This document shows, in pieces, positions 8,775 through 16,424 of a DNA stretch of 23,689 nt. The notes under the pieces are model-generated. The model was not told where the DNA came from. It saw only the letters and a program-made list of their open reading frames with translations, and ran no database searches. The stretch comes from Lachnospiraceae bacterium (GTDB taxonomy: Bacteria > Bacillota > Clostridia > Lachnospirales > Lachnospiraceae), in the NCBI GenBank assembly GCA_016301965.1, contig JAEDOO010000013.1:1-23689 (forward strand), given 5' to 3'. Numbering within the stretch: the stretch's first letter is position 1; each line of letters starts with the position of its first letter. The position numbers and the translations under genes are program-made.

Positions 8775-9536
8775 ATGAATAACAGGAGAGTATATTGGAA
8801 AACACCGGAAGTTACAGGCCGAGGGCTGAAAAATTTTGTCTGCGTTATCCTGTTTTTGCAGTCTGTGGGGATCATTATTCTGGAAAAAGGTGTGATCCAT
8901 CCCGAACAGTATACGCAGGAAGGGCTGTCCATAGCCATGCAGGAGAGCAGCAGCCTGATGGTATTGTCCGGAGCTGCTTCTTTGCTTCAGCTTACAGCCG
9001 GTCTGGCCATTCCCATTGTTGCTTTTCTTCTGGTAGAAGGATTTATGCATACTTCTGATGTTCGTACATATATGCTGAGCGTGATTCTGTTTGCGCTGAT
9101 CAGTGAGTTTCCCTATGATTTTGCCATGAGCATGCAGCTGGTGGATATTTCACAGCAGAATGCCATGGTGGGTACAGCCATTAGTCTTGTCATGCTGTAT
9201 TGTCTTGAATTTGTGAAAAAAAGGGGGATTATAGGGAAAATCCTTCAGGTATGTATTGTACTCTGTGGTGTCTTGTGGGCAGCGATTTTCCGGGCTGAGT
9301 ATGGTCTTTGCACAGTGCTGCTGACAGCTGTGTTCTATCTTTTTTATACAAAGAATGTGCTGAAAACTTTTCTGGGGGCTGCCATAAGCCTTCTGTATGT
9401 AACAGGACCTTTAGCATTCTATGGAATATGGTGCTATAATGGTGAGAGAAAAACTCGCTGTTCAAAATATTATTATTATCTGTTTTATCCCTTACATTTG
9501 CTTCTTCTGGGAAGCATACGTTTCTTTTTATCCTAA
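8775..9536 (+). CDS. TraX-family integral membrane protein
   Basis: A 253-aa polytopic protein with about eight hydrophobic segments. Features resembling the TraX family are the N-terminal GRGLKNF..., PIVAFLLVEGFMHT near 84-98, SEFPYDFAM near 110-118, and a C-terminal YYLFYPLHLLLLGSIRFFL. TraX was first described as the F-pilin N-acetyltransferase, and homologues are common in Firmicutes lacking conjugation genes, where their substrate is mostly unknown. GAGGAG (8764-8769) lies 5 nt before the ATG. It sits 77 nt after the permeases and 24 nt before the beta-galactosidase gene, an unexpected place. A role in acetylating an envelope or imported glycan is only a guess. The family call is fairly sure, the function is not. 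Confidence 0.8.
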   Translation: MNNRRVYWKTPEVTGRGLKNFVCVILFLQSVGIIILEKGVIHPEQYTQEGLSIAMQESSSLMVLSGAASLLQLTAGLAIPIVAFLLVEGFMHTSDVRTYMLSVILFALISEFPYDFAMSMQLVDISQQNAMVGTAISLVMLYCLEFVKKRGIIGKILQVCIVLCGVLWAAIFRAEYGLCTVLLTAVFYLFYTKNVLKTFLGAAISLLYVTGPLAFYGIWCYNGERKTRCSKYYYYLFYPLHLLLLGSIRFFLS

Positions 9537-9560
9537 ACAAAGAAAGGACTTGAAAACAAT

Positions 9561-11579
9561 ATGTTGAATAACAGATTGCTTTATGGAGGAGACTACAATC
9601 CGGAACAGTGGCTGGACAGACCGGATATTCTTGAGGAGGATATCCGCATGCTCAGAAAAGCCGGTTGTAATACAGTAACTCTTGGCATTTTTTCGTGGGC
9701 TGCATTGGAGCCTCAGGAGGGAGACTTCCGGTTTCAGTGGCTGGAAAATATCGTTGATCGTCTGTATAAAAATGGAATTTATACGATTATGGGCACACCT
9801 TCGGGGGCAAGACCAAAGTGGCTGGCAGATAAGTATCCCGAGGTGCTTCGTGTAGATGAGACCGGGCATCGCCAGATGTTTGGTTTTCGCCACAATCACT
9901 GTTACACATCCCCTGTGTACCGTGAAAAAACTGCGCTCATCAATAAAAAACTGGCGAAATCCTTTGGAAACCATCCCGGTGTTATTCTCTGGCATATTTC
10001 CAACGAACTGGGAGGGGAGTGCAGATGTCCCCTGTGTCAGGATGCTTTTCGCCGCTGGCTGAAAGAACGTTACCGCACGATTGATGAACTGAACAGACGC
10101 TGGTGTACTACGTTCTGGAGTCATACCTATCAGAGTTTTGAACAGATTGAAGCGCCTTTTACCATTGGTGAGACACAGCTTCATGCTTTGAATCTGGACT
10201 GGAAACGGTTTGTCACCCATCAGACACGGGATTTCCTCCGGCATGAAATTGACGCTCTCAGAGAAGGAGGCGCTAAACAGCCCACAACAACGAATCTGAT
10301 GCATTATTTTCAGGGATTGGATTATTTTAAACTCGCAAAAGACATTGACATAGTATCCTGGGATACGTATCCGACTTGGCACAAGGAAGAGGTTCTGCAT
10401 ACGGCATATGATAACGGTATGTGCCATGATTTGATGCGTTCTCTGAAAAAAAAGCCGTATTTGCAGATGGAATCCTGTCCCACATCTACCAACTGGCAAA
10501 GCGTCAGCAAGCTGAAAAAACCTGGTATGCTGTTTGCGCAGATGATGCAGGCTATTGCCCACGGAGCAGAGGGCGCTATGTATTTTCAGGTACGGCAAAG
10601 CCGGGGCGCTTCCGAAAAGTTTCATGGTGCTGTAATAGATCATTATGGCGGCAGCGATACGAGGGTTTTTAAGGAAGTAAAGGAAACAGGGGAAGTTCTG
10701 GGAAAAATTGGTGAATTGCTTGGCAGTAAAGTCAAAAGCTCAGTGGCAATTCTGTATGACTGGGAGAGCCAGTGGGCCATGGAGGACAGTCAGGGACCAC
10801 GAAATAAGGGGCTCCATTATATGGAGGTTCTGTTGAAATTTTATCGGGGATTCAGACGTATGGGAGCCAATGTTGATCTGGTGGATGAAGAAGCTTCCCT
10901 GGATGGATACAGACTTTTGGCCTGTCCTATGGTATATATGTTTAAAGAAGGATTTGCAGAAAAGGTGCGCAGTTTTACAGAGAACGGAGGAACGGTGATC
11001 TTTACTTACTGGTCCGGTATTGTGGATGATACAGACCGCTGTTATCTTGGCGGTGTACCATATGGCCTTCAGGATGTTCTGGGACTTCGGAGTACGGAAA
11101 TAGATGGTCTGTATGATGATGAAGAAAACAGTTTTATTCCGGTAAAAGAGAACGCTCTGGGGATGCAAAAGACATACGGCTGCCGTTATCTCTGCGATCT
11201 GGTTCAGCTCCACGGCGCTTCGGCGATGATGACTTACGGAGCAGATTTCTACGCGGGTTATCCTGCAGTAACCGTAAATTCATTTGGAAAAGGAGAGGCA
11301 TGGTATGTGGCTGCCGATGCTGACAGCGATTTCTATGATGATTTTCTGGAAAAGCTGGTAATTCGGACAAAAACAGCGCCTATACTGCAGGGAAGTATTC
11401 CGGATGGCATAGAAATGACCACGAGAGAGACAGAAAAAGGCTGCTATTACATTTATCAGAATTTCGGAACAACAGCATTGCAAATCCCCATGCCGGAGGG
11501 TGAACTTCGCACAGTATATGGCAATCCTTCAGAGAAGCTTCCGGTTTATGGTATGGTTATTGTATTTCAGGAAAAGTGA
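9561..11579 (+). CDS. GH42 beta-galactosidase
   Basis: A 672-aa glycoside hydrolase cutting terminal beta-D-galactosyl residues. The N-terminus LLYGGDYNPEQW and GIFSWAALEP are hallmark GH42 strands. By family knowledge the acid/base is Glu149 (WHISNELGG) and the nucleophile Glu304 (LQMESCPTSTNW). Cys114, Cys154, Cys156 and Cys159 match the zinc site known in several GH42 enzymes. After the TIM barrel (1 to about 390) come the trimerisation domain (about 395-600) and a small beta domain. There is no signal peptide, so it acts in the cytoplasm on imported sugar, in keeping with the upstream importer. AAAGGA is 12 nt before the ATG, slightly far. The preferred substrate (galacto-oligosaccharide, arabinogalactan fragments, others) cannot be read from sequence. 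Confidence 0.95.
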   Translation: MLNNRLLYGGDYNPEQWLDRPDILEEDIRMLRKAGCNTVTLGIFSWAALEPQEGDFRFQWLENIVDRLYKNGIYTIMGTPSGARPKWLADKYPEVLRVDETGHRQMFGFRHNHCYTSPVYREKTALINKKLAKSFGNHPGVILWHISNELGGECRCPLCQDAFRRWLKERYRTIDELNRRWCTTFWSHTYQSFEQIEAPFTIGETQLHALNLDWKRFVTHQTRDFLRHEIDALREGGAKQPTTTNLMHYFQGLDYFKLAKDIDIVSWDTYPTWHKEEVLHTAYDNGMCHDLMRSLKKKPYLQMESCPTSTNWQSVSKLKKPGMLFAQMMQAIAHGAEGAMYFQVRQSRGASEKFHGAVIDHYGGSDTRVFKEVKETGEVLGKIGELLGSKVKSSVAILYDWESQWAMEDSQGPRNKGLHYMEVLLKFYRGFRRMGANVDLVDEEASLDGYRLLACPMVYMFKEGFAEKVRSFTENGGTVIFTYWSGIVDDTDRCYLGGVPYGLQDVLGLRSTEIDGLYDDEENSFIPVKENALGMQKTYGCRYLCDLVQLHGASAMMTYGADFYAGYPAVTVNSFGKGEAWYVAADADSDFYDDFLEKLVIRTKTAPILQGSIPDGIEMTTRETEKGCYYIYQNFGTTALQIPMPEGELRTVYGNPSEKLPVYGMVIVFQEK

Positions 11580-11704
11580 TGATTGTGTGAAAATCATAAA
11601 CAAACGAAAAGATTGTCTGGACGGAACCGTAAAAGTATGGTAAGGTATTTCTGCAATAAAAATGAGAATAACGGTGTGCCCGGATAAGACATATCAGGAA
11701 GACT

Positions 11705-11752
11705 GCCAGATGGCATCCCTTTTTACAGAGGGATGCTGTTCTGGCTTTTTTA
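11705..11752 (+). terminator. Intrinsic terminator of the transporter / beta-galactosidase operon
   Basis: Outer pairs GCCAGA (11705-11710) with TCTGGC (11740-11745), a small internal loop, then a perfect inner stem GCATCCCT / AGGGATGC (11713-11720 / 11729-11736) with an 8-nt loop. TTTTTTATT follows directly. Canonical structure. Confidence 0.9.
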
Positions 11753-11812
11753 TTTGTGAAAAAGGTGCTCATTTCGGAATTTTTATTCATGATGGTCAAA
11801 AGTAGTTTTATC

Positions 11813-11839
11813 GTATCTGTAAAGGTACTGAACAGATAC
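11813..11839 (+). repeat. 27-nt dispersed inverted repeat, copy 2
   Basis: GTATCTG, 13 nt (TAAAGGTACTGAA), CAGATAC: the same length, arms and TGAA junction as copy 1. It lies 46 nt upstream of the pabA start and is followed by CTTTTAG. Confidence 0.7.
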
Positions 11840-11885
11840 TTTTAGCACTGTGTTTCCGGGTATATAGCAGGAGAAAGGATAAGTT

Positions 11886-12515
11886 ATGTATTTAATGATC
11901 GACAACTACGATTCCTTCGTATACAATCTGGCAAAATATATGGAAGAGCTGGGAGAAACGGTGAAGCTGGTCCGAAATGACCGGATCAGCGCAGCAGATA
12001 TCGATAAAATGCTGTCCGGAGGTGATCTGGAAGGCATCATTCTTTCCCCTGGCCCCAAGAGTCCGAAAGACTGTGGTAACTGTCGTGAGATTCTGCAAAA
12101 AATAGCAGGCCGTGTGCCGGTTCTGGGGGTGTGCCTGGGGCATCAGATCATAGGTCATGTGTTTGGTGCTGTGGTCCGCAAGGGAAATCGTCCCATGCAC
12201 GGTAAAGTGACCAGTATCAAAAACGATGGTCGGGGACTGTTCCAAAACCTCCCCCGGCAGTATGAAGTGACCAGATATCATTCACTGATCGTAGATGATG
12301 AGAATTTCCCTCGCGAATTGCAGGTGGATGCCCGATCCGAAGATGGTGTGATTATGGGGCTGAGTCATCGAAGTATGCCTGTCTACGGTGTACAGTTTCA
12401 TCCGGAGGCAGTGCTGACCCAGTATGGGCATGAACTGCTGAACAATTACACGAAAATTTGCAGAGAATGGTGGAGAACGTATGAAAACAGAAATTCGCAG
12501 ACTGCCTTTTTATAA
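11886..12515 (+). CDS. pabA: Aminodeoxychorismate synthase glutamine amidotransferase subunit
   Basis: A 209-aa class I glutaminase that supplies ammonia to PabB for conversion of chorismate to 4-amino-4-deoxychorismate. Motifs: IDNYDSFVYNL at the N-terminus, oxyanion strand SPGPKSP, nucleophile Cys83 in GVCLGHQ, and His172 / Glu174 of the triad in QFHPEA. By fold alone it could equally be a TrpG anthranilate subunit. The pabB and pabC neighbours and the absence of trp genes decide for PabA. The last 35 nt overlap pabB in another frame, so the C-terminal tail (roughly WWRTYENRNSQTAFL) extends past the usual family end. AGGAGAAAGGAT precedes the ATG. Confidence 0.93.
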   Translation: MYLMIDNYDSFVYNLAKYMEELGETVKLVRNDRISAADIDKMLSGGDLEGIILSPGPKSPKDCGNCREILQKIAGRVPVLGVCLGHQIIGHVFGAVVRKGNRPMHGKVTSIKNDGRGLFQNLPRQYEVTRYHSLIVDDENFPRELQVDARSEDGVIMGLSHRSMPVYGVQFHPEAVLTQYGHELLNNYTKICREWWRTYENRNSQTAFL

Positions 12516-13851
12516 AGAGGCAGCAGATATATTTACCATGTACAGAAACCGTGAGATGGCAGTATTTCTGGATTCTGCACTGGAAAACCAGCTGGGCAGA
12601 TATTCTGTGATCGGACTGTATCCTTATCTTGTCCTGAAAGAAGAGAACGGTATCTGTTACCGTAACGGAGAAAAGCAGACAAAATCCTTTGAAGATATTC
12701 TGGACGAAGAACTGCAAAGACGAAAAGAAAAGAATCCCACAGAGCTTCCGCTGACAGGCGGCGCTATCGGTTATTTCAGCTACGATTATGGCCGAAAATT
12801 CGAACAGATTCGTACAAGGCATCCTGAGAAGATCCGTATGCCGGAGGCCATGTTTGTGTTTTATGATGTGCTGATCATTGAGGATAAGAAGGAAAAGACA
12901 CTTCATCTTACCGCACGGGGGGAGACAGAGGATGCGAAAAACCTGCTGGATCAGGTGGAGCAGGAAATATTTAATTGTAAACCTCAGAAAAAGCCAGACA
13001 GACAGCATCACCTGGCAGATTTCACCCCGAACTTTGAAAAAGAAGAGTACAAGCAAACAGTCCAGCGTATGATCGACTACATTGTTGAAGGTGATATTTA
13101 TATTGCCAACATGACCCAGCAGCTTACGGTAAACAGTGACAAGGATCCCTACGAGGTATACCGTTATCTAAGAACATACAACCCGGCACCCTTTGCCGGA
13201 TATTTCAATTACGGCAGCTTTCAGGTCGTGGGAGCTTCCATGGAAAGATTTCTGCAGGTCAGAGACGGTGTGATCGAGACTCGTCCCATCAAGGGCACCC
13301 GCAAAAGAGGAAGTACACCGGAAGAAGATGCCGCTTTACGAAAAGAGCTGCAGGAATCTTCCAAGGACAGAAGTGAACTTCTGATGATCGTGGATCTTGA
13401 ACGCAATGATCTGAACCATGTCTGCGAACCGGGAAGTGTACAGGTGACAGAACATTTTGCCGTAGAAGCCTATGCCACGGTCTTTCACCTGGTAACTACG
13501 ATCATAGGAAAAATGAAAGAAAATCTGCCATTCACAGATCTGATCCGGGCAGCGTTTCCCGGCGGTTCCATTACAGGAGCTCCAAAGATCCGCGCCATGG
13601 AGATCATCGACGAACTGGAACACGACCGTCGGGGCCTGTATACAGGTTCCATGGGCTATATTTCACTGGACGGAAACTGTGATTTCAACATCGTGATACG
13701 AACAGCCGTACATCAGTATGGTGTTTATCATCTTGGCGTCGGCGGCGGCATCACCTGTGAATCAGAGCTGGAATTTGAATACGAAGAGACCCTGCAGAAA
13801 GCAAAAGCCGTACTGGAGGCCATCTACGATGGGAGGGACATCACATGCTGA
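12481..13851 (+). CDS. pabB: Aminodeoxychorismate synthase component I
   Basis: A 456-aa chorismate-utilising enzyme that forms 4-amino-4-deoxychorismate with ammonia from PabA (folate pathway, cytoplasm). The chorismate-binding core contains PIKGTRKRG with Lys271. That lysine is the feature separating PabB from TrpE, which has PIAGT. DLERNDLNHVCEPGSV and FPGGSITGAPKIRAMEIID bind substrate and magnesium. Start choice: GGTGGAG (12469-12475) lies 5 nt before the ATG and the protein starts well inside the family range. It overlaps pabA by 35 nt and pabC by 7 nt, implying coupled translation of the three enzymes. Confidence 0.95.
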   Translation: MKTEIRRLPFYKEAADIFTMYRNREMAVFLDSALENQLGRYSVIGLYPYLVLKEENGICYRNGEKQTKSFEDILDEELQRRKEKNPTELPLTGGAIGYFSYDYGRKFEQIRTRHPEKIRMPEAMFVFYDVLIIEDKKEKTLHLTARGETEDAKNLLDQVEQEIFNCKPQKKPDRQHHLADFTPNFEKEEYKQTVQRMIDYIVEGDIYIANMTQQLTVNSDKDPYEVYRYLRTYNPAPFAGYFNYGSFQVVGASMERFLQVRDGVIETRPIKGTRKRGSTPEEDAALRKELQESSKDRSELLMIVDLERNDLNHVCEPGSVQVTEHFAVEAYATVFHLVTTIIGKMKENLPFTDLIRAAFPGGSITGAPKIRAMEIIDELEHDRRGLYTGSMGYISLDGNCDFNIVIRTAVHQYGVYHLGVGGGITCESELEFEYEETLQKAKAVLEAIYDGRDITC

Positions 13852-14579
13852 CACCAGATGAAGGATATTATTTTGGACTCGGCGCATTTGAGACTATTGC
13901 AGTAGAAGCGGGTCGGCCGATCCTCCTGGAAAAGCATCTTAACCGTCTTCAGAAAGCCGCCGATTTCCTGAATATTTCACTTAAAGAAAAGGACGTATCC
14001 GACAGAATACAGGATGTATTGCTCCTGGAGGAGATGCAGACAGGAAGAAAAGTCATAAAAGTGACCCTGTCAGAGAAAAATCTGACAGTAACCTCCAGAG
14101 AAAATACATACACCAAAGAACAGTATCAAAAAGGGTTTATCACCGACTTTTCAACCGTGGCAAGAAACGAGACCTCCCCCTTCACCTTCCATAAAACCTT
14201 AAACTATGGCGATTGCATCCAGCAAAAACGCCTGGCCAAACAGCGCAGCATCGATGAACCCATTTTTCTAAACACAAAAGGAATGATCGCAGAAGGAGCC
14301 TGCACAAACGTATTCTTTGTCCACAATGGACAACTATATACCCCCGAAAAACACTGCGGCCTCCTGCCAGGAATCATGAGAGCATACATATGCAATCACT
14401 ATGACGTAAAAAAAGAAGAAATCTTTCCGTCACATCTTTCATTCTTTGACGAAATGTTTGTGACAAATTCACTACTAGGAATAATGCCGGTAGTCTCCCT
14501 GGGCGAACACCGTTTCCCTTCCCGCAAAGTCGGAGACCAGTTGTTACAGGAATACATGCAATTCTGTAAACACGATTAA
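13845..14579 (+). CDS. pabC: Aminodeoxychorismate lyase (class IV PLP enzyme)
   Basis: A 244-aa PLP-dependent enzyme of fold type IV. It would release pyruvate from aminodeoxychorismate to give p-aminobenzoate. The N-terminus YYFGLGAFETIAVEAGRPILLEKHLNRL is typical. The probable PLP lysine is Lys117 in HKTLNYGDC. MIAEGACTNVFFV and the GLLPGIMRAYI stretch form the cofactor phosphate site. The family includes branched-chain and D-amino acid aminotransferases, so the lyase call rests on the pabAB context. GGGAGGG (13831-13837) lies 7 nt before the ATG. The 3' half uses noticeably more C-ending and A-rich codons than the 5' half. Together with the adjacent palindrome this may mark a local composition shift (observation only). 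Confidence 0.88.
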   Translation: MLTPDEGYYFGLGAFETIAVEAGRPILLEKHLNRLQKAADFLNISLKEKDVSDRIQDVLLLEEMQTGRKVIKVTLSEKNLTVTSRENTYTKEQYQKGFITDFSTVARNETSPFTFHKTLNYGDCIQQKRLAKQRSIDEPIFLNTKGMIAEGACTNVFFVHNGQLYTPEKHCGLLPGIMRAYICNHYDVKKEEIFPSHLSFFDEMFVTNSLLGIMPVVSLGEHRFPSRKVGDQLLQEYMQFCKHD

Positions 14580-14647
14580 AATCATGTTATTTTTGCTGAT
14601 GTGAGCGACTTACATCGTTGCAGACTATTATTATGGGTTTGCAAAAT

Positions 14648-14675
14648 GTATCTTTGAGGGCAATTAAACAGATAC
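14648..14675 (+). repeat. Dispersed inverted repeat, copy 3 (28-nt variant)
   Basis: GTATCTT, 14 nt (TGAGGGCAATTAAA), CAGATAC. One extra base and one arm change compared with the other copies. No start codon follows on this strand within 1.7 kb. Pairing TGTATCT with AGATACA gives a 7-bp stem followed by CATATTTTTTTATT, so here it could act as a weak terminator for the pab operon. Confidence 0.6.
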
Positions 14676-14715
14676 ACATATTTTTTTATTCCTGAATTTA
14701 TCGTAACGTAAATCT

Positions 14716-14876
14716 AAAAAGTGGCGGTTGCAGATGGGTGGCTGCCCGGTATGTATATAAACCTACCGCGACTTTAACGAGCACGACTCCGAGACTACAG
14801 GCTCGGAGCGAGCGCAGTAGGAGCGAGAGGTTTATATACATACCGGGCAGCCACCCATCTGCAACCGCCACTTTTT
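14716..14876. repeat. 161-bp palindromic element with perfect 49-bp arms
   Basis: Positions 14716-14764 are the exact reverse complement of 14828-14876 (49 of 49 bases by eye). The arms start AAAAAGTGGCGG and end CCGCCACTTTTT, so both strands read a GC-rich stem followed by T's. The 63-nt centre holds a smaller hairpin CTCCGAG / CTCGGAG (14787-14793 / 14802-14808) and a direct repeat GGAGCGAG (14805 and 14820). It lies between two convergent genes, ending 18 nt short of the oxidoreductase stop. It may work as a bidirectional terminator, be a MITE-like non-autonomous element, or both. No clean target-site duplication is visible. Confidence 0.93.
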
Positions 14877-14894
14877 CAAAAAAAGCTTCTAAAA

Positions 14895-16010
14895 CTACTC
14901 AAACGGAAATACAAACTGCGTCAACCCATACTCATCCCGCAGCTGAACAAATTCCCTCTGAATAGCTTCAGCCATCGGCACCCCCTTATCCTTGCGTTCC
15001 AGCCACACCTCATACTCCTTCTCCCCGGCAGTATAGATCCGCTCCTGCCCGGGCGCCTTCTCAGAAGCGCGCAAATCCCGTAAAATATCACCACAAGTCT
15101 TCTTAAAAGCATCCGCTCCCATAAAAGCTTCGGTATCAATAGCCATAAAGAAATGTCCCAGCTGATACGGCTTAGGCTGCCCTTGTTCATCCTTACCTTC
15201 CAGCGCCTTCAGGAAAATACCGGACTGCAGAGCAGCAGAAAGAATTTCCACCACTGTGGCATATCCGTAGCCCTTGTACCCGGCAAAAAGTTCACCCAGG
15301 CCGCCAAGTGGAGCCAGGGCCGCTTTCTGGCTGCGGATATCCTTTAAGATCTGCTCACTGTCCGTCATTTCCGAACCATCTCGTCCAACAACCATACCCG
15401 CAGGCACATCTTTTCCAATACGCGCGTAATATTCGATCTTACCATTTTGAATAATAGAAGTAGCACAATCCAGCATAAACGGAAAAGGCTCATCTGTAGG
15501 CATACCAAAAGTCAGCGGATTGGTGCCCAGCATGTTTTCCACACCAAAGGTAGGGGCAATGGAAGGACGGGCATTCGTTCCGGTGATACCGATCATATTT
15601 TCTTTTGTAGCCATGGAAGCCCAGTAACCGGCGATGCCGTAGTGGGAAGAGTTTCTGACGGCCACCATACCCATGCCATACTTATGGGCCTTTTCAATAC
15701 ACATATCCATAGCCTTTTTGCTGGCTACCATACCCATGCCGTCGTTGGCATCCAGAACAGCAGTTGTGGGTGTCTCTTTCAGAATATCAATTTTTGTAAC
15801 CGGATTCAGAATGCCGGCTTTGATCCGGTCAATATAAATCGGCTTAAAACGATTGCAGCCGTGACTCTCGATGCCGCGCCGGTCACTTTCCAGCAAAACA
15901 TCGGAACAAAGCCGGGCATCATTTTCGGGAACACCAAGTTTTACAAATACTGCGGTCATAAAATCGTCCACCAGCTGCCAGGGTACATAAGGTCTTGTTT
16001 CTTTTGTCAT
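14895..16010 (-). CDS. Ldh2-family NAD(P)-dependent oxidoreductase (malate / L-lactate dehydrogenase-like)
   Basis: A 371-aa cytoplasmic dehydrogenase of the family containing YlbC/AllD/YbiC-type malate, ureidoglycolate and 2-hydroxyacid dehydrogenases. These differ from the classic Rossmann malate and lactate enzymes. Family features: ESDRRGIESHG near 41-51, the catalytic-type His in RNSSHYGIAGYW, TNARPSIAPTFG, and LGTNPLTFGMPT followed by LDCATSIIQNGKIE. GGGAGGA lies 8 nt before the ATG. It runs opposite to all genes on its left and has its own strong promoter. The substrate cannot be told from sequence, and the adjacent genes give no pathway hint. Full length for the family. Confidence 0.9.
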   Translation of the reverse strand: MTKETRPYVPWQLVDDFMTAVFVKLGVPENDARLCSDVLLESDRRGIESHGCNRFKPIYIDRIKAGILNPVTKIDILKETPTTAVLDANDGMGMVASKKAMDMCIEKAHKYGMGMVAVRNSSHYGIAGYWASMATKENMIGITGTNARPSIAPTFGVENMLGTNPLTFGMPTDEPFPFMLDCATSIIQNGKIEYYARIGKDVPAGMVVGRDGSEMTDSEQILKDIRSQKAALAPLGGLGELFAGYKGYGYATVVEILSAALQSGIFLKALEGKDEQGQPKPYQLGHFFMAIDTEAFMGADAFKKTCGDILRDLRASEKAPGQERIYTAGEKEYEVWLERKDKGVPMAEAIQREFVQLRDEYGLTQFVFPFE

Positions 16011-16037
16011 AGAGATTTCCTCCCGTATATTTATAAT

Positions 16038-16077
16038 AAAAAACGACGTAAAAACAAATACTCCGTTCCTACATCGT
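16038..16077 (-). promoter_or_regulatory. Possible attenuator hairpin in the oxidoreductase leader
   Basis: Read on the minus strand, ACGATGTA (16070-16077) can pair with TACGTCGT (16043-16050), 8 bp with one G-U. The last pair uses the first T of a TTTTTT run that ends at 16038. The 19-nt loop makes it modest in strength. It lies between the promoter and the ATG, where a conditional terminator would sit. Confidence 0.3.
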
Positions 16078-16116
16078 GATCATAGTTTTTGCCATACCTA
16101 CTTTAATACTGAGTTT

Positions 16117-16145
16117 ACTATAGCATTACCAAAATCACCTGTCAA
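16117..16145 (-). promoter_or_regulatory. Strong sigma-A-type promoter of the oxidoreductase gene
   Basis: On the minus strand a perfect TTGACA (16145-16140) is followed by a 17-nt spacer and TATAGT (16122-16117), with an extended TGC just before the -10. Transcription would begin near 16110, giving a leader of about 100 nt before the ATG at 16010. Confidence 0.8.
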
Positions 16146-16282
16146 GAGAGAAAAGAATACAGCGAATAGCATAGAAAATCTTTGGAAATCACACGGTAAA
16201 TGACTAATACTGCACAAAAAACGATGCAGAAAAGCAAACTGAGAAGTGCAAAATGACAATTTTCCAAAAAAAGAAAAAATGT

Positions 16283-16399
16283 TTGTTTTTTCACTGTAAT
16301 ATGATATTATGTAAATAATATTGCTGTATAATGCACACATTTCTATGCTGTCCTGTTCCCGATCGACAGCTTAATATTCCCATGAGGAAATACTATACT
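16283..16399 (+). promoter_or_regulatory. Candidate promoters of the c-di-GMP signalling gene
   Basis: Two possibilities. TTAATA (16371-16376), 17-nt spacer, TATACT (16394-16399) would start transcription about 20 nt before the ATG. Further upstream, TTGTTT (16283-16288), 16-nt spacer, TATTAT (16305-16310) would give a longer leader. Neither has both boxes at consensus. Confidence 0.4.
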
Positions 16400-16424
16400 A
16401 ATGAATAAATAAAGGATGGGTTAC

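Larger units (their letters stand above)
11580..11885. other. 306-bp gap between the beta-galactosidase and pabA genes
   Basis: It holds an intrinsic terminator (11705-11752) and one 27-nt inverted repeat (11813-11839). I see no open reading frame of note in 11580-11700 and no confident -35/-10 pair for pabA, though its promoter must lie downstream of the terminator. Confidence 0.7.
14580..14894. other. 315-bp gap between convergent pabC and oxidoreductase genes
   Basis: It contains one variant of the dispersed inverted repeat (14648-14675) and the 161-bp palindrome (14716-14876). The reading frame that crosses the palindrome has no ribosome site and a low-complexity product, so I do not call a gene. 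Confidence 0.7.
16011..16424. other. 414-bp divergent intergenic region
   Basis: It carries, on the minus strand, a near-consensus promoter and a leader hairpin for the oxidoreductase gene and, on the plus strand, candidate promoters for the c-di-GMP gene. The part from about 16146 to 16280 is A-rich with no recognisable gene. Confidence 0.7.

Noticed and set aside
9528..10643. 371-aa minus-strand reading frame opposite the beta-galactosidase gene
   Set aside because: Shadow of a clearly recognised GH42 gene. Its composition is rich in His, Cys and Phe, as antisense frames usually are.
11886..13851. trpG-trpE (anthranilate synthase) instead of pabA-pabB
   Set aside because: Component I carries PIKGT rather than PIAGT, and pabC follows with no trp genes nearby.
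14713..14894. TCTAAAA repeated at 14713 and 14888 as a possible target-site duplication of the palindrome
   Set aside because: The left copy overlaps the arm and the right copy is 11 nt beyond the other arm. AT-rich 7-mers like this are expected by chance.
14738..14965. 75-aa plus-strand reading frame across the palindrome
   Set aside because: No ribosome site. The product is low in complexity and simply reads through the inverted repeat and the antisense end of the oxidoreductase gene.
16030..16057. TTGTTT-16-TATAAA on the minus strand as the oxidoreductase promoter
   Set aside because: Transcription would begin inside or next to the ribosome binding site. The TTGACA/TATAGT promoter upstream is much better.
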